From Acidimicrobiia bacterium (GTDB taxonomy: Bacteria > Acidobacteriota > Terriglobia > Bryobacterales > Bryobacteraceae): DNA of 64,000 bases. Under the pieces are notes generated by a model, which worked only from the letters and a program-made list of their open reading frames with translations, searched no databases and was not told the DNA's origin. Of this stretch, positions 33,013 through 42,311 are shown piece by piece. The stretch covers positions 1 through 64,000 of the forward strand of contig VFZE01000012.1 of assembly GCA_016871315.1 (NCBI GenBank). The letters run 5' to 3'. The translations under genes and the position numbers were made by a program. How positions within the stretch are numbered: position 1 is the first letter of the stretch; the number at the start of each line of letters is the position of its first letter.

Positions 33013-34566
33013 CTATTTTGCGCCCCAACCTCCGCCGCCGGGCGTCTCGATTGCCAGCCTGTCACCCGCGCTGACCTGTAACCGCACTTTGCCCGCCAGG
33101 CTCCTGTTTTTGCCGCTCGTGGTCAGCCGGTTCTGCCCAGGCTTACCCGCTCTGCCGCCCTGCAATCCGTAGGGCCCGCGCGCGCGGCGGTCGCTCAGTA
33201 TGGTCACCTCCACGGGCGTCAGGAACTCGAACTCCTTGATGATGCCGTCGCCGCCGCGATACCGGCCTTCGCCTCCGGAACCGTTCCTCATGCGGTAGCT
33301 GCGCAGCCGAACCGGGAACAGGTGCTCAAACGCTTCGATCGGCGTGTTCAGGCTGTTGGTCATATGCGTGTGCACGGCGTCGTGACCGTCGGCCTTTGCC
33401 GATGCGCCCATACCGCCCGCGATCGTCTCGTAATAAGCGAAGGTACGCCTCCGCAACGGATCGTGCCCGCCAAAAGTGAGATTGTTCATTGTGCCCGAAC
33501 TCGCCGCCGGGATGCGCTCCGGCGCGGCTTGCGCCAGCGCCCCCAGCAGCACATCGGTGATGCGTTGCGAGGTCTCGACGTTGCCGGCCGCCATCGCCGC
33601 CGGGGGCAGGGCATTGGTGAGCGTGCCTTCCGGATTCACGATCGAGATGGGCCGCATCAGTCCCGCCGTGAAGGGAACATCCTCGCCGATCAGGCAGCGG
33701 AACACGTAGCTGGCGGCCGCAACGGTGATTGCATGATTGGCATTCACGGGTCCGTCGGCCTGTGCCGCGGTGCCGGTGAAGTCGAGCTTCGCGGTGTCGC
33801 CCTTGATCGTGATCGTCACGGCGATGCGCAGCCCTTCCTCATCGAGGGAATCCTCAAACGAATAGCGCCCATCGGGCAGCTTTTCGAGTGTCGCCCGCAT
33901 CATCCGCTCGCTGTAGGCGCACAGGGCGCGCATGTTACCGTCGACCCGCGCCATCGAATAGCGCCCGGCCAACTCCTTCAGCCGCTGCTTGCCACGCTCG
34001 ATCGACATCATCTGCGCCAGCAGATCGCCTTCCCGCTCCACCGGCGTGCGCACATTGGCCAGCACGAGCGACAGCATCTCGCCATCCATCCGCCCGCCGC
34101 GAACCAGCAACACCGGCGGAATGCGGATGCCTTCCTGAAAGATCTCGCGCGCCAGCGGCATCGAGCCCGGACTCATCCCTCCGACATCGGCATGATGCGC
34201 GCGGTTGGCGAGAAAGAAGCGCGGCGCCCGCTCCCCGTCAAGAAACACCGCCGACACGGCGGTAATGTCCGGCAAGTGGGTTCCTCCCCGGAACGGGTCG
34301 TTCACGATGGCCACGTCGCCCGGCTGCAACTGGAGCGAAGCCCGCACCTCGCGCACCGATTCCGGCATCGCGCCCAGGTGCACGGGCATATGGTCGCCCA
34401 TCGCCACCGCCTCGCCGGCGCTGTTATAGACGGCGCAGGAGTAATCGCGCCGCTCCTTGATGTTGGCGGAGAAGGCTGTCTTCCGCAGAACGATCCCCAT
34501 CTCCTCGCACACGGAGGCCAGCACGTGCCGGAATAGCTCCAGCTCAATCGGGTCGGCTTGTCTCAA
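33013..34566 (-). CDS. Hydantoinase B/oxoprolinase-family protein
   Basis: The 517-residue protein matches HyuB (PF02538): ELFRHVLASVCEEMGIVLRK at the N terminus, MGDHMPVHLGAMPESVRE, VIVNDPFRGGTHLPDITAV-type metal region (VAIVNDPFRGGTHLPD), NRAHHADVGGMSPGSMP and the C-terminal GGGGWG loop. HyuB works with HyuA in ATP-dependent opening of hydantoins or oxoproline. No hyuA lies in the window, so it either pairs with a distant gene or is an orphan. Its ATG overlaps the stop of the upstream BNR protein by four bases. Confidence 0.92.
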   Translation of the reverse strand: MRQADPIELELFRHVLASVCEEMGIVLRKTAFSANIKERRDYSCAVYNSAGEAVAMGDHMPVHLGAMPESVREVRASLQLQPGDVAIVNDPFRGGTHLPDITAVSAVFLDGERAPRFFLANRAHHADVGGMSPGSMPLAREIFQEGIRIPPVLLVRGGRMDGEMLSLVLANVRTPVEREGDLLAQMMSIERGKQRLKELAGRYSMARVDGNMRALCAYSERMMRATLEKLPDGRYSFEDSLDEEGLRIAVTITIKGDTAKLDFTGTAAQADGPVNANHAITVAAASYVFRCLIGEDVPFTAGLMRPISIVNPEGTLTNALPPAAMAAGNVETSQRITDVLLGALAQAAPERIPAASSGTMNNLTFGGHDPLRRRTFAYYETIAGGMGASAKADGHDAVHTHMTNSLNTPIEAFEHLFPVRLRSYRMRNGSGGEGRYRGGDGIIKEFEFLTPVEVTILSDRRARGPYGLQGGRAGKPGQNRLTTSGKNRSLAGKVRLQVSAGDRLAIETPGGGGWGAK

Positions 34567-35576
34567 GGTTTCCTCAGTGCCGGCGGTTTGGCCGGACGCG
34601 GGGCGGGCGGGGCTGCCGGCTCCGCTGGCGTTGCCGGCTCAGGCGGCGGTGGCGGCTCCAGCGGCGCAAAGTCGGGCCGGCATTCGGCTACCTTTACGAA
34701 GAAAGCCGCCACACGCTGCCAGCGCGTGCCTTCCCGCCTCTCCATGACGTGCGTGCCGGAGGCATCGGCGCGCAGCCGCCAATCCGGAGTCGCCACCACA
34801 TCCTTGGCGCCGCGCAGCGTCAAAGGCTTCGAACTCACCTCGCGGATCATCCACGTGTCGCCGCCGGTCATGGTTTCATGCCGTTCATAGCGGCCCGTAT
34901 CGGCGCCCTGCACGCGGTCAAACAGCATCGCGCCGGCCGTGCGCGATTCGAACCAGAACTTTTCCACCGCGCCGATGCGCGGCTCACTAAACACCGGCCG
35001 GCGCCGCCAGTTGTTGCCGCCATCGGTGGTGAGCAGGAAGAACGGATCGCGCGGCAGCGCTTGCAGGATGTGCCCGCTCGCCCAGCCGGTTTCCAGATCA
35101 AAGAACAGCACCCGGTCCAGTCCCGCCATCGGAATGCGTTCCACCGGCTCGCTCCAGGTGCGTCCACCGTTGCTCGACACCAGAAACAGGCTGAACATCG
35201 TCGTCGCACCGTTGTGGAAGTTGCCCGTCAGAAAGAGTTTCTCACCCAGCGGCTGAAAGCCGGCGATCTCGGCATAGACTGGGCACGGATCGTTCTCCGT
35301 GCATGTCATCCCGAACTTCTGGATGATCTCTTCGGAGCAGTCAAAAGGAATCTTGATCGGCTTGCCCGCGTACTCCATCACCGCCTGCTTCGGTTCCTCC
35401 ACCTTGGGCGCGGCGGCTTCCGGCTCCGGCGGCACAGGAAAGGCGGGAGGAAGGCGGAAGACCCCTCCGGGCGCGGTATCGGGAGGCTTCGGCTGCTGGG
35501 CAGGCGGAGGGTTCTGCGCCGCCATCGGCGCCAACAGGAGAACCGCAATGGCCAGCCCCTTCCGCATTCTTGTCAT
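34563..35576 (-). CDS. Secreted BNR/YCF48-like repeat protein
   Basis: This 337-residue protein has a signal peptide (GLAIAVLLLAPMAAQ), a Pro-rich linker (about 25-60) and sialidase-like repeats with the SxDxGxxW-type turn: SSNGGRTWSE and TTDGGNNWRRRP. A second Pro/Ala-rich tail follows residue 300. Short paired acidic/Cys text (GMTCTENDPCPVY) could hold a disulfide. It is an extracytoplasmic propeller of unknown role, a paralogue in type of the broken gene at 289-861. It is divergent from the cyclase gene with 20 bases between starts, and overlaps hyuB by four bases. Confidence 0.8.
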   Translation of the reverse strand: MTRMRKGLAIAVLLLAPMAAQNPPPAQQPKPPDTAPGGVFRLPPAFPVPPEPEAAAPKVEEPKQAVMEYAGKPIKIPFDCSEEIIQKFGMTCTENDPCPVYAEIAGFQPLGEKLFLTGNFHNGATTMFSLFLVSSNGGRTWSEPVERIPMAGLDRVLFFDLETGWASGHILQALPRDPFFLLTTDGGNNWRRRPVFSEPRIGAVEKFWFESRTAGAMLFDRVQGADTGRYERHETMTGGDTWMIREVSSKPLTLRGAKDVVATPDWRLRADASGTHVMERREGTRWQRVAAFFVKVAECRPDFAPLEPPPPPEPATPAEPAAPPAPRPAKPPALRKP

Positions 35577-35596
35577 TCCGATTGTAGCTCGATATC

Positions 35597-36514
35597 ATGC
35601 AGACCATGTCCCGAAAACTTGCTCTTGTTGCTCTAGTTTTTCTGCTTGCCTGCGCGCGCTCTCCGCAGTCCTCCTCCCAGCCCGCGGCGGCAACGAATCC
35701 GGCCGATCTATTCATGGGTCATGACGTCGTCGATCTCACCGTCACGCTCGCCGAGAACATGCCCGGGCATTGGGGCACGAGCCCGCCGTTTCAGCGCTGG
35801 ACCTACAACTGGTTCTCGCAGAAGAAGGATGAGTACGGGAACAACTACATGATGAGCGAAGGCCCCTACTTCGGCCAGCGCTACCTTGTTGACGAGCACA
35901 CCGGCACGCAGACAGACTTCCCCGCCCACTTCGTCCCGCCGCCGAACAGCGGACTGGAGCACGCTGGTCCGATGGGCGAGGTGACCGGCGACAAGTATCC
36001 GCTGGACCGCATGATGGGTCCGGCGGTAGTGATCGACGTCACGGCGCTTCGCGACAAGGCCGAGCCCGGCAAGAGCGCCGCCATCGGCATGGGCGTGATA
36101 CAGGCCTGGGAGCAGCAGCATGGCGAGATCAAGCCGAACGACGTCGTGTTGTTCTACAGCGGCTACTCCGACGCTTATTACAAGCCGCTTCCGGAAGGCC
36201 TCCGCATGACCTATGAACCGGTGGTCGCCAAGACCAAGCCCGGCTGGCCCGCGCCAACGGTGGAGGTAATGCAGCACCTGCGCAAGCGCGGCGTCTGGCA
36301 CATGGGCACCGACGGCGCCAGCATGGGGCCGTGCGAAGGCGGGCAAGCCGTTCACCTGGCCGGATTAAAAGAGGGCATGAGCTGGGAGGAGATGCTGACC
36401 GGACTGGGGCAGCTGCCGCCACGGGGCGCCTTCTATGTCGCTCTCGGCGCCAAAGTGCGGGGCCAAAGCGGAGCCATCACCCGCGCCGTTGCGTTCATGC
36501 CAAAGAAGCAATAA
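35597..36514 (+). CDS. Cyclase-family (kynurenine formamidase-like) lipoprotein
   Basis: The 305-residue protein has a lipobox (FLLACA, Cys19), so it is probably an envelope lipoprotein. ATG 35606 is an alternative start. The metal-binding signature H-x-G-T-x-x-D-x-P-x-H is HTGTQTDFPAH (His101, Asp107, His111), as in PF04199 cyclases and formamidases. Later segments (VVIDVTALRDKA, NDVVLFYSGYSDAYY) and a C-terminal glycine-rich GLGQLPPRGAFYVALGA match the family. It hydrolyses an amide or ester; the substrate is unknown. It is divergent from the BNR gene, and its end overlaps the DUF309 gene by 20 bases. Confidence 0.9.
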   Translation: MQTMSRKLALVALVFLLACARSPQSSSQPAAATNPADLFMGHDVVDLTVTLAENMPGHWGTSPPFQRWTYNWFSQKKDEYGNNYMMSEGPYFGQRYLVDEHTGTQTDFPAHFVPPPNSGLEHAGPMGEVTGDKYPLDRMMGPAVVIDVTALRDKAEPGKSAAIGMGVIQAWEQQHGEIKPNDVVLFYSGYSDAYYKPLPEGLRMTYEPVVAKTKPGWPAPTVEVMQHLRKRGVWHMGTDGASMGPCEGGQAVHLAGLKEGMSWEEMLTGLGQLPPRGAFYVALGAKVRGQSGAITRAVAFMPKKQ

Positions 36515-36818
36515 CCGGCGGAGGCCCGCCGGATTCGCGCCAATCGATGACGTCCTCGTAAAGCGCCTTGGTGTCGATGCCCTCAAACGCGGGCAAATAG
36601 CCGGCCAGCTTCTTCAAACCCTTTTCAAATTGCAGCCGCTCACCGATCGCATTCCCGCGGCCGTGCTGATAGTAGGCCACTGCCAGATGAATGAGCGATT
36701 GCAGGAACCAGCGGTGCGCACCGGTTGCCTGCATCCACACTGCCTCCAACACTTCGTGGCACTCGTAGAACTCGCCCGCATTGAACAGCTCGATGCCTCG
36801 TGCGAAACCTGCCTGCAT
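36495..36818 (-). CDS. DUF309 domain protein
   Basis: The start is taken at ATG 36818 (MQAGFARGIELFNAGEFYEC), which matches where the family begins; 107 residues. The signature is FYECHEVLEAVWMQ and FLQSLIHLAVAYYQHGRGN, the helical DUF309 fold (PF03745) with conserved E, H and W. Function of the family is unknown. The in-frame ATG at 36851 is possible but would overlap the divergent gene. The start codon shares the GCATGC palindrome (36815-36820) with the ATG of the gene on the other strand. Confidence 0.85.
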   Translation of the reverse strand: MQAGFARGIELFNAGEFYECHEVLEAVWMQATGAHRWFLQSLIHLAVAYYQHGRGNAIGERLQFEKGLKKLAGYLPAFEGIDTKALYEDVIDWRESGGPPPVIASLA

Positions 36819-37233
36819 GCTAGAATCCACCGTATTGTTCGACTGGCTCAAAAAGCGTCTCCAGCCTCCGGCTCCGCTGACCGGAGCACCCGCGGTGCGG
36901 CGTCAGAAAACCTATTCCGCACAAAGCGGCTACGTTTACCAGTATTACTACGAAGGCCACCGCGAAGTTTCACAGGCCACCGAGTATGTCTTCGACGTCA
37001 GCGCGGATCGCAAGAGCTCATTCCCCGTTTCGGTGATGCTCGATCACGGAGCAGTGTTGAGCTGGCAGCAAACGCACGAGCGCGACCTGAACAGCACGGA
37101 GCGCTACGCCATCGCCAAGATGGCCTTGTTCCGCGCCTTTGATGACCGGCCGAGGCCGGAGCTGATGCGCGAACAGGTTCGCGTGCCGCTGGAGCGGATC
37201 GACGAGATCCTTAACGATCTGGACTTGGTTTAG
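36817..37233 (+). CDS. Conserved hypothetical protein
   Basis: The 138-residue product (from ATG 36817) has FDWLKKRLQPPAP near the start and a compact alpha/beta domain: GYVYQYYYEGHRE, EYVFDVSADRKSSFPVSVML and a C-terminal helix ending ERIDEILNDLDLV. No family is named with confidence; aromatic text around YVYQYYYEGHR suggests a beta-sheet core. A TAGAAT element at 36821-36826 lies eight bases before an in-frame TTG at 36835, so a leaderless TTG start (132 residues, MFDWLKK) is at least as likely. It converges with the gene ending at 37230. Confidence 0.7.
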   Translation: MLESTVLFDWLKKRLQPPAPLTGAPAVRRQKTYSAQSGYVYQYYYEGHREVSQATEYVFDVSADRKSSFPVSVMLDHGAVLSWQQTHERDLNSTERYAIAKMALFRAFDDRPRPELMREQVRVPLERIDEILNDLDLV

Positions 37234-39695
37234 GGAATCCGCAGCGAGAGAATTCCTACCGGATTGCGCTCGGGACTAAAGGCGACCGCCGAGACGAAAC
37301 CGGATTTGGTGTTCACGATCTGGAACTGGGCCGCAGGCTGCTGCTGCCCTCCGCCGCCTTGGCCAGGCTGGCCGGGCTGCGCCGGCAACTGGCCGACAAA
37401 GGCGACGCCCGGCGGATTGTCCGGGATCATCACGTCGCCGGTGAGCAGGTCATAGACGATGTACTGCGAGCCGGAGTTATTGGCGCGGTTCCCGCGGGCA
37501 AGCACTTTGCGCGTGTTGGGGAAGGCGGTGATCAGATTGATGGACACAAAGCCTTCGGGAATCGGCAGAATGCGCGAGGTCTCGTTCTCCAGATCAAAAT
37601 AGACCAGCCCGGCGTCGTTCGGCGTGCGGCTGGTTGCCTGCGCGATGAGTGCGGAAAGATCTTCGATGGGCTGGATATTGGAGAACTGCGTGATTCCGGT
37701 CGGCAAATCCAGACGGAAAGCGCTGCCGGAAACGCCGTCCATGACGAAAAGCGTATCAAACAGGTTTGCATTCCCCGCGTCGCGGTTAACCCCAAAGACA
37801 TAATCGTTCAAATCGCCGCTTGGGCCCGAGACGCTGATTTGGCCCTGGCCTGTGAGCGGAATCGCGGAGATTCTCGCCGTTGCGACTTCGACCGTCAGAA
37901 ACCCGTTCGCCGCACAGTTTTGCCGCGCCTCGGTCTCCGCCGTCAGCGAACCGAAGAATGCGATGTTGCGGGAAAGCTCTAGATTGCGAAAGGGAATCTG
38001 CTGCCAGCAAGAGGTGGCGAACCAGCCTTCCGGCATGTTCACCGTGCGTGCCTGGAACTCCTGTCCCCCGAACACTGTCATCGAGTGCGCGCTGCCATCG
38101 GCATTGCGCGAGAGAACAAAGTAGTTTCTCGATAGGGGATCCCAGAAGAACGGAAGCCGGAACGCGGGGCCCGGCTGGACTCCTGGCTGGCCCGGCTGCC
38201 CTGGCTGGCCCGGTTGCCCCGGCTGCCCTCCACCTTGAGCCCGTAGAAGAGGGGGCACCAGAGGAAGCCGTCCTTCCGGGAAGTCGCGCGTCTCCAATAC
38301 GGCGCCCAGGTTGTTGGTGATCGCGAGTCTGCCCTTCGTGGGGCGCGCAGCATCGTCGCCAACAACCACCGCAAACCGCTGCTGGCCCAGATTGCTGGCC
38401 GGAGACAGGCGGTGTGTAAGCCCGTCGCCCAGATCGATGGGTACCTGGTTGATGTTGACCGCTCCTGCCCCTCCTCCGGGGACTTGGCCGCCGCCCTGGC
38501 CTCCACCGATCGCGGCAGGGCCGTCCGTTACCTCTCCGGTCTGAGGATTAATCGCGAAGATGCTGGGGGGAGTGCCCGGCGCCACAGCTAGAACCTGCCC
38601 CGCCAGCCCCACGAGATTGGAAGCAGCGGCTGGCAATTCCACCGTCAGCGGGATCTGCGAGGCTGGATTGTAGACGGCGACTTTGTTGGTCAGCCCGGTT
38701 TGCGCATCCCCTGTCGCCGGACCGGCTAGCGCGGCCAGCGTTCCGCTTTCGACGATCGGAATCACCGGTGTCGCGATATTCGCGTTTGCACTGATGAGGC
38801 AGTTGTCTATGCGCGCACTGATTTGCCTTCCCAGGTCGAACAGCCAGCTCGGATAGCAGCCATCCTCCCCGCGCGCGGCGTTGCCGATCACATAGTTGCC
38901 ACGCAAATCGGCGGTGCGAAGAACACGGATTCCACCGGCGCCCGCCGGCAGAGGCATGTATTGCATCTCCGCACGGAAGTTCTGCCCAAAGCTGGGCCGG
39001 TTGGCCGGAGGCGTATTCGCCGCTCCCAGCGAGATCAAGTCGCCAGCCTGCGCGCCCTCGGGAATCTCGATCTCCACGTCATACTCGCCCACCCGGTCCG
39101 CCGAAAGCGAAGCCGTCGTCGGCGCAAGCAACCCTCCAACGTAGGTGCGGACAGGAAGGCGCGGCTCTGCCGGTCCGGGCGCACCGGATGGCACCTGCGG
39201 ATCAACCGGGCCCAGCCCGCTGGCCGAGATCTTCAACCGGTTTCCCGTCATAACTCCGGCCACTTCCCCGAATCCCAGCCCGTTCTTCGTACGGATCCCA
39301 GGCATCAGGTTCATCACGTTGATCGAGGTCGGCCGGCTCGCCAGCTCCCCTCGGCGCACCACAATTACGGCCTGGCCTTGCGGAACCTCCCACGGAATCT
39401 GAATCACGAGGCGGCCGGAGCCGACGGAAAACAGCGGGGCGGCGCGGTTGTTCACCATCACTTGCACCGGCGGATCGCCCAGCCGCGTGGGCAGCGGAAA
39501 CTCCGTCGCCTTAATCTCCTCGGCCGGGCCCAGGTTGATGCCCCGAAGCACCAATACGCCACCTTGCGTTACCTGTGCCGGCGCCGGCTCCATCGTAACC
39601 GCGTTCTGCACCGTGCGAGGGAAAACCACCGGTGCCTGAGCGCTCGCCAGCCCAACCGCAAACGCGGAAACAACCACCACCCGTTGCAGTCTCAT
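37230..39695 (-). CDS. Secreted protein with TIGR03437-like domain and G-Q-P repeat
   Basis: ATG at 39695 opens a signal peptide (MRLQRVVVVSAFAVGLASAQ); an ATG ten codons upstream is weaker. The 821-residue protein begins with a domain like the Solibacter TIGR03437 / IPT-TIG family, including GGVLVLRGINLGP, FPLPTRLGDPPVQVMVNNR and RLVIQIPWEVPQGQAV. A large beta-rich, propeller-like region follows. Near two-thirds there is a collagen-like G-Q-P run with about five triplets, and a second Gly/Gln/Pro-rich patch near the end. It lies 46 bases after the TonB receptor gene on the same strand. Probable surface or periplasmic partner of that receptor; function unknown. Confidence 0.75.
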   Translation of the reverse strand: MRLQRVVVVSAFAVGLASAQAPVVFPRTVQNAVTMEPAPAQVTQGGVLVLRGINLGPAEEIKATEFPLPTRLGDPPVQVMVNNRAAPLFSVGSGRLVIQIPWEVPQGQAVIVVRRGELASRPTSINVMNLMPGIRTKNGLGFGEVAGVMTGNRLKISASGLGPVDPQVPSGAPGPAEPRLPVRTYVGGLLAPTTASLSADRVGEYDVEIEIPEGAQAGDLISLGAANTPPANRPSFGQNFRAEMQYMPLPAGAGGIRVLRTADLRGNYVIGNAARGEDGCYPSWLFDLGRQISARIDNCLISANANIATPVIPIVESGTLAALAGPATGDAQTGLTNKVAVYNPASQIPLTVELPAAASNLVGLAGQVLAVAPGTPPSIFAINPQTGEVTDGPAAIGGGQGGGQVPGGGAGAVNINQVPIDLGDGLTHRLSPASNLGQQRFAVVVGDDAARPTKGRLAITNNLGAVLETRDFPEGRLPLVPPLLRAQGGGQPGQPGQPGQPGQPGVQPGPAFRLPFFWDPLSRNYFVLSRNADGSAHSMTVFGGQEFQARTVNMPEGWFATSCWQQIPFRNLELSRNIAFFGSLTAETEARQNCAANGFLTVEVATARISAIPLTGQGQISVSGPSGDLNDYVFGVNRDAGNANLFDTLFVMDGVSGSAFRLDLPTGITQFSNIQPIEDLSALIAQATSRTPNDAGLVYFDLENETSRILPIPEGFVSINLITAFPNTRKVLARGNRANNSGSQYIVYDLLTGDVMIPDNPPGVAFVGQLPAQPGQPGQGGGGQQQPAAQFQIVNTKSGFVSAVAFSPERNPVGILSLRIP

Positions 39696-39741
39696 AAACC
39701 TATTAAACACCACAGATTGCTCCATGTTACGGCCCGGCTGC

Positions 39742-42258
39742 CTAAAACTGAAACCTCAGGCCCAGTTGCAGCCTGCGCGACGGTTGCGCGGCCACGGCAC
39801 GGCCGAAGAAAGGCGATGTTAAAGCGCCGATGTAGCTCTGGAAGTTCACCCTGTTAAGAACATTGAACGCATCAACGCTTAACGTGACGGATGAGCTTTT
39901 TTCCTTGAGCGACGGATTCAGCCGCAGTTCGCGGAACCACCGTAGATCCATCCCAACCCAGCCGGGTCCTTGGCCGGTGTTGCGGGTCACCCCGGCTGGG
40001 CGGTCCTGCGGCATGCCGTCGCCGTTGTCATCGCGACCAGTGGTGATGTTGTAAGGAAGCCCGGTGAGGGCGAATGCGGAAATGCCGAAGTTGGCCCAAC
40101 GGTGTAGCGCGGCAGTACCGAGGAAGTTGAACTGGTGGCGGCGGTCGGAATCGGCGCGGCCCCACTCGCCGCGTGGAGCGAAACTGTCGGCGGGGAACCA
40201 GTTCAGTCCGCCGGTGTCGGATGAGGTTTTCGAGAACACGTACTGCACCATGCCGGTGACGCGCGGCGCGATGTCGCCGCGAACGGAAATCTCCAGCGCA
40301 TTGCCCTCCATGCGTCCCGCCGATTCGATCAGGCGCAGCACGTTGACGGTTCTGACCGGTCTCGAGGAGAAAGAAGGCGGCAGGGGAGCGTTGGCGTCGC
40401 GCGAGCGGAACTGCTTCACGGCGCGCGTACCGACGTAACCGATGGCGAGCATACTCTTCTTGAAGAGCTGCCGCTCCAGGCCGGCGCTGAACTGCGCGAC
40501 TCCGGGAAGCTCGACCTCCGGCTCCAGCCGATGCAGGCTGGGGGCTAGCGTGGCCGGATCGGTGGAGATCTGCGCCGGCCCGAGCACGTAGCGCCGCAGG
40601 CGGACGCCGTTGTAGCGGAGTATGTCCCAGATGGGGACCGGGCCGGAGCGGTCATAGAACAGTCCGGCGCCGGTGCGGATCACCCAGTTGCGCTGCTTTC
40701 CGGGAGCGTAGGCGATGGCGAGGCGCGGCGAGAGGTTGTTGCGGTCGCCGAAGTAATTCTGCCAGTCGTAGCGCAAACCGGGGGAAACCGACAGATTCTT
40801 GCGGAACTGCCATTCATCCTGAACGAACCACCCGAGGTTCTTCTCGATGAAAATGGCGTACGGATCGCCTTGCTGAAGCACGGCGGCGAAGGGACGGCGC
40901 GCGGCGAAATCGGCAAGCGTTGCATAGGAAAAGGCGCCGAGGCGATTCGTTTCATCGCGCAAACCGCGGCGGCTCCAGTCGGGCACGTTGACGCCGTACT
41001 TGAGCGTGTGGCGCCTCACGGTGTGGGTGAGCAGCCAGGTGATGGAGGTGTGGAGTTCGGTGGCGAGCCGGTCAGCCTGCGCGCCGCCGCCGGTGAAGGC
41101 GTCGGTAACGGTGAGACGTGGCGCATCGAGGTTGCTGTTGGTGGGCGCCCAGAAGCGGCCAAGCAGAATGCGGAACTGCGAGAGCAGGGAAGTAGAGATG
41201 GTGGCGCGGTGGTTGAAGATGAGCTCATCTTCGCGGAAACGGGAGCGGAAGCCGGCCTCGGGGAGCGTCGTGCCGCCGGCGCCGAGATTGTTCTGCCAGC
41301 GGTCCTGAAAGTTGAGCTGGAAGAACATGGCCTGTTTCTGGTCGAGTTGGTGCGACACGCGCAGTGAGGCCACGGAGTTGCGCTGCGGGGCAGGGAGGTT
41401 CTCGCGAATGGTTCCCTGCAAGCCTTGCGCGAAGATGAAGGCCACCAGGTTTTCCTCCTCGCGCGCGCCGGAGAACAGAAACGATGTGTCCTTGCTGTTA
41501 CCGATAGGTCCGAACAGGCTGCCTTCCATCATGCGGCGTTGCTCGGGTGGTCGCACGGCGGCGAAGCTGTCGCGGGCGTTGAATTGGGAATCGCGGAACA
41601 GGAAGTTGAAGGTGCCGTGATAGGCGTCGGCGGCGGTCTTGGTGATCACCTCGATGCGGCGGCGGCTCCAGCGCGGATATTCCACCGTGTAAGGGTTGTT
41701 GTTGATGCGGATCTCCTGGATGGCCGATGGCGTGACACCGACGTTGCGCGACTCCATGCCGTCCACGACCAGCGACGGGCCCGAGTCGCCGGGCGTGCCT
41801 GGCCCCAGGAAGCGGGCCAGCGTGTTGAGGTAGTTGTTATCGAGGGCAGGGAGGTTGTCGAGCATGGTTCGCTCGACCGAGATCGAGTCGAGGCTGCGGT
41901 CCGCATGAAGGGAAAGCTGATTGCCGCCGCCGGTGATGGTGACCTCCTCCTTGAGTGGGGCCAGTTTCAAGCGGATGTCGACGCCTGACAGCGGGCGGTT
42001 CTGCACGCGCACGCGGCGGCGGACGGGTTCAAAGTCGGCCACTTCCACGAGCAGCTCATATTGGCCCGGCGGAACCTGTTCGAATAGAAACTGCCCGGCG
42101 ATGGTCGAGACGGCCGACAACTCTGTTTGGCCCTGACGGAGGCGCACTGTCGCTCCGCCGACGGCAGCGTCGGAAGGATCCGTGATTGCGCCTGACACCG
42201 GAACCTGAGCCGGTAGCGTGAGAGCCGCCAGCAGCAGACATATGGCGATGCGGGCCAT
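39742..42258 (-). CDS. TonB-dependent receptor, Oar-like, short form
   Basis: This 838-residue protein has a signal peptide (IAICLLLAALTLPAQ), a carboxypeptidase-regulatory-like domain (about 18-100: GAITDPSDAAVGGATVRL, FLFEQVPPGQYELLVEV), a plug (SLVVDGMESRNVGVT) and a barrel ending RRLQLGLRFQF with a terminal Phe. It is shorter than the other two receptors in the window, mainly in the barrel loops. It is transcribed away from the DSD1-like enzyme, with 53 bases between starts, and toward the TIGR03437-like protein, with which it probably forms an operon. Confidence 0.93.
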   Translation of the reverse strand: MARIAICLLLAALTLPAQVPVSGAITDPSDAAVGGATVRLRQGQTELSAVSTIAGQFLFEQVPPGQYELLVEVADFEPVRRRVRVQNRPLSGVDIRLKLAPLKEEVTITGGGNQLSLHADRSLDSISVERTMLDNLPALDNNYLNTLARFLGPGTPGDSGPSLVVDGMESRNVGVTPSAIQEIRINNNPYTVEYPRWSRRRIEVITKTAADAYHGTFNFLFRDSQFNARDSFAAVRPPEQRRMMEGSLFGPIGNSKDTSFLFSGAREEENLVAFIFAQGLQGTIRENLPAPQRNSVASLRVSHQLDQKQAMFFQLNFQDRWQNNLGAGGTTLPEAGFRSRFREDELIFNHRATISTSLLSQFRILLGRFWAPTNSNLDAPRLTVTDAFTGGGAQADRLATELHTSITWLLTHTVRRHTLKYGVNVPDWSRRGLRDETNRLGAFSYATLADFAARRPFAAVLQQGDPYAIFIEKNLGWFVQDEWQFRKNLSVSPGLRYDWQNYFGDRNNLSPRLAIAYAPGKQRNWVIRTGAGLFYDRSGPVPIWDILRYNGVRLRRYVLGPAQISTDPATLAPSLHRLEPEVELPGVAQFSAGLERQLFKKSMLAIGYVGTRAVKQFRSRDANAPLPPSFSSRPVRTVNVLRLIESAGRMEGNALEISVRGDIAPRVTGMVQYVFSKTSSDTGGLNWFPADSFAPRGEWGRADSDRRHQFNFLGTAALHRWANFGISAFALTGLPYNITTGRDDNGDGMPQDRPAGVTRNTGQGPGWVGMDLRWFRELRLNPSLKEKSSSVTLSVDAFNVLNRVNFQSYIGALTSPFFGRAVAAQPSRRLQLGLRFQF

Positions 42259-42311
42259 CTTTTAATGATGACTGTTTATTGCCGCGAAATCTTCGCTACA
42301 ATGGCCGCATC

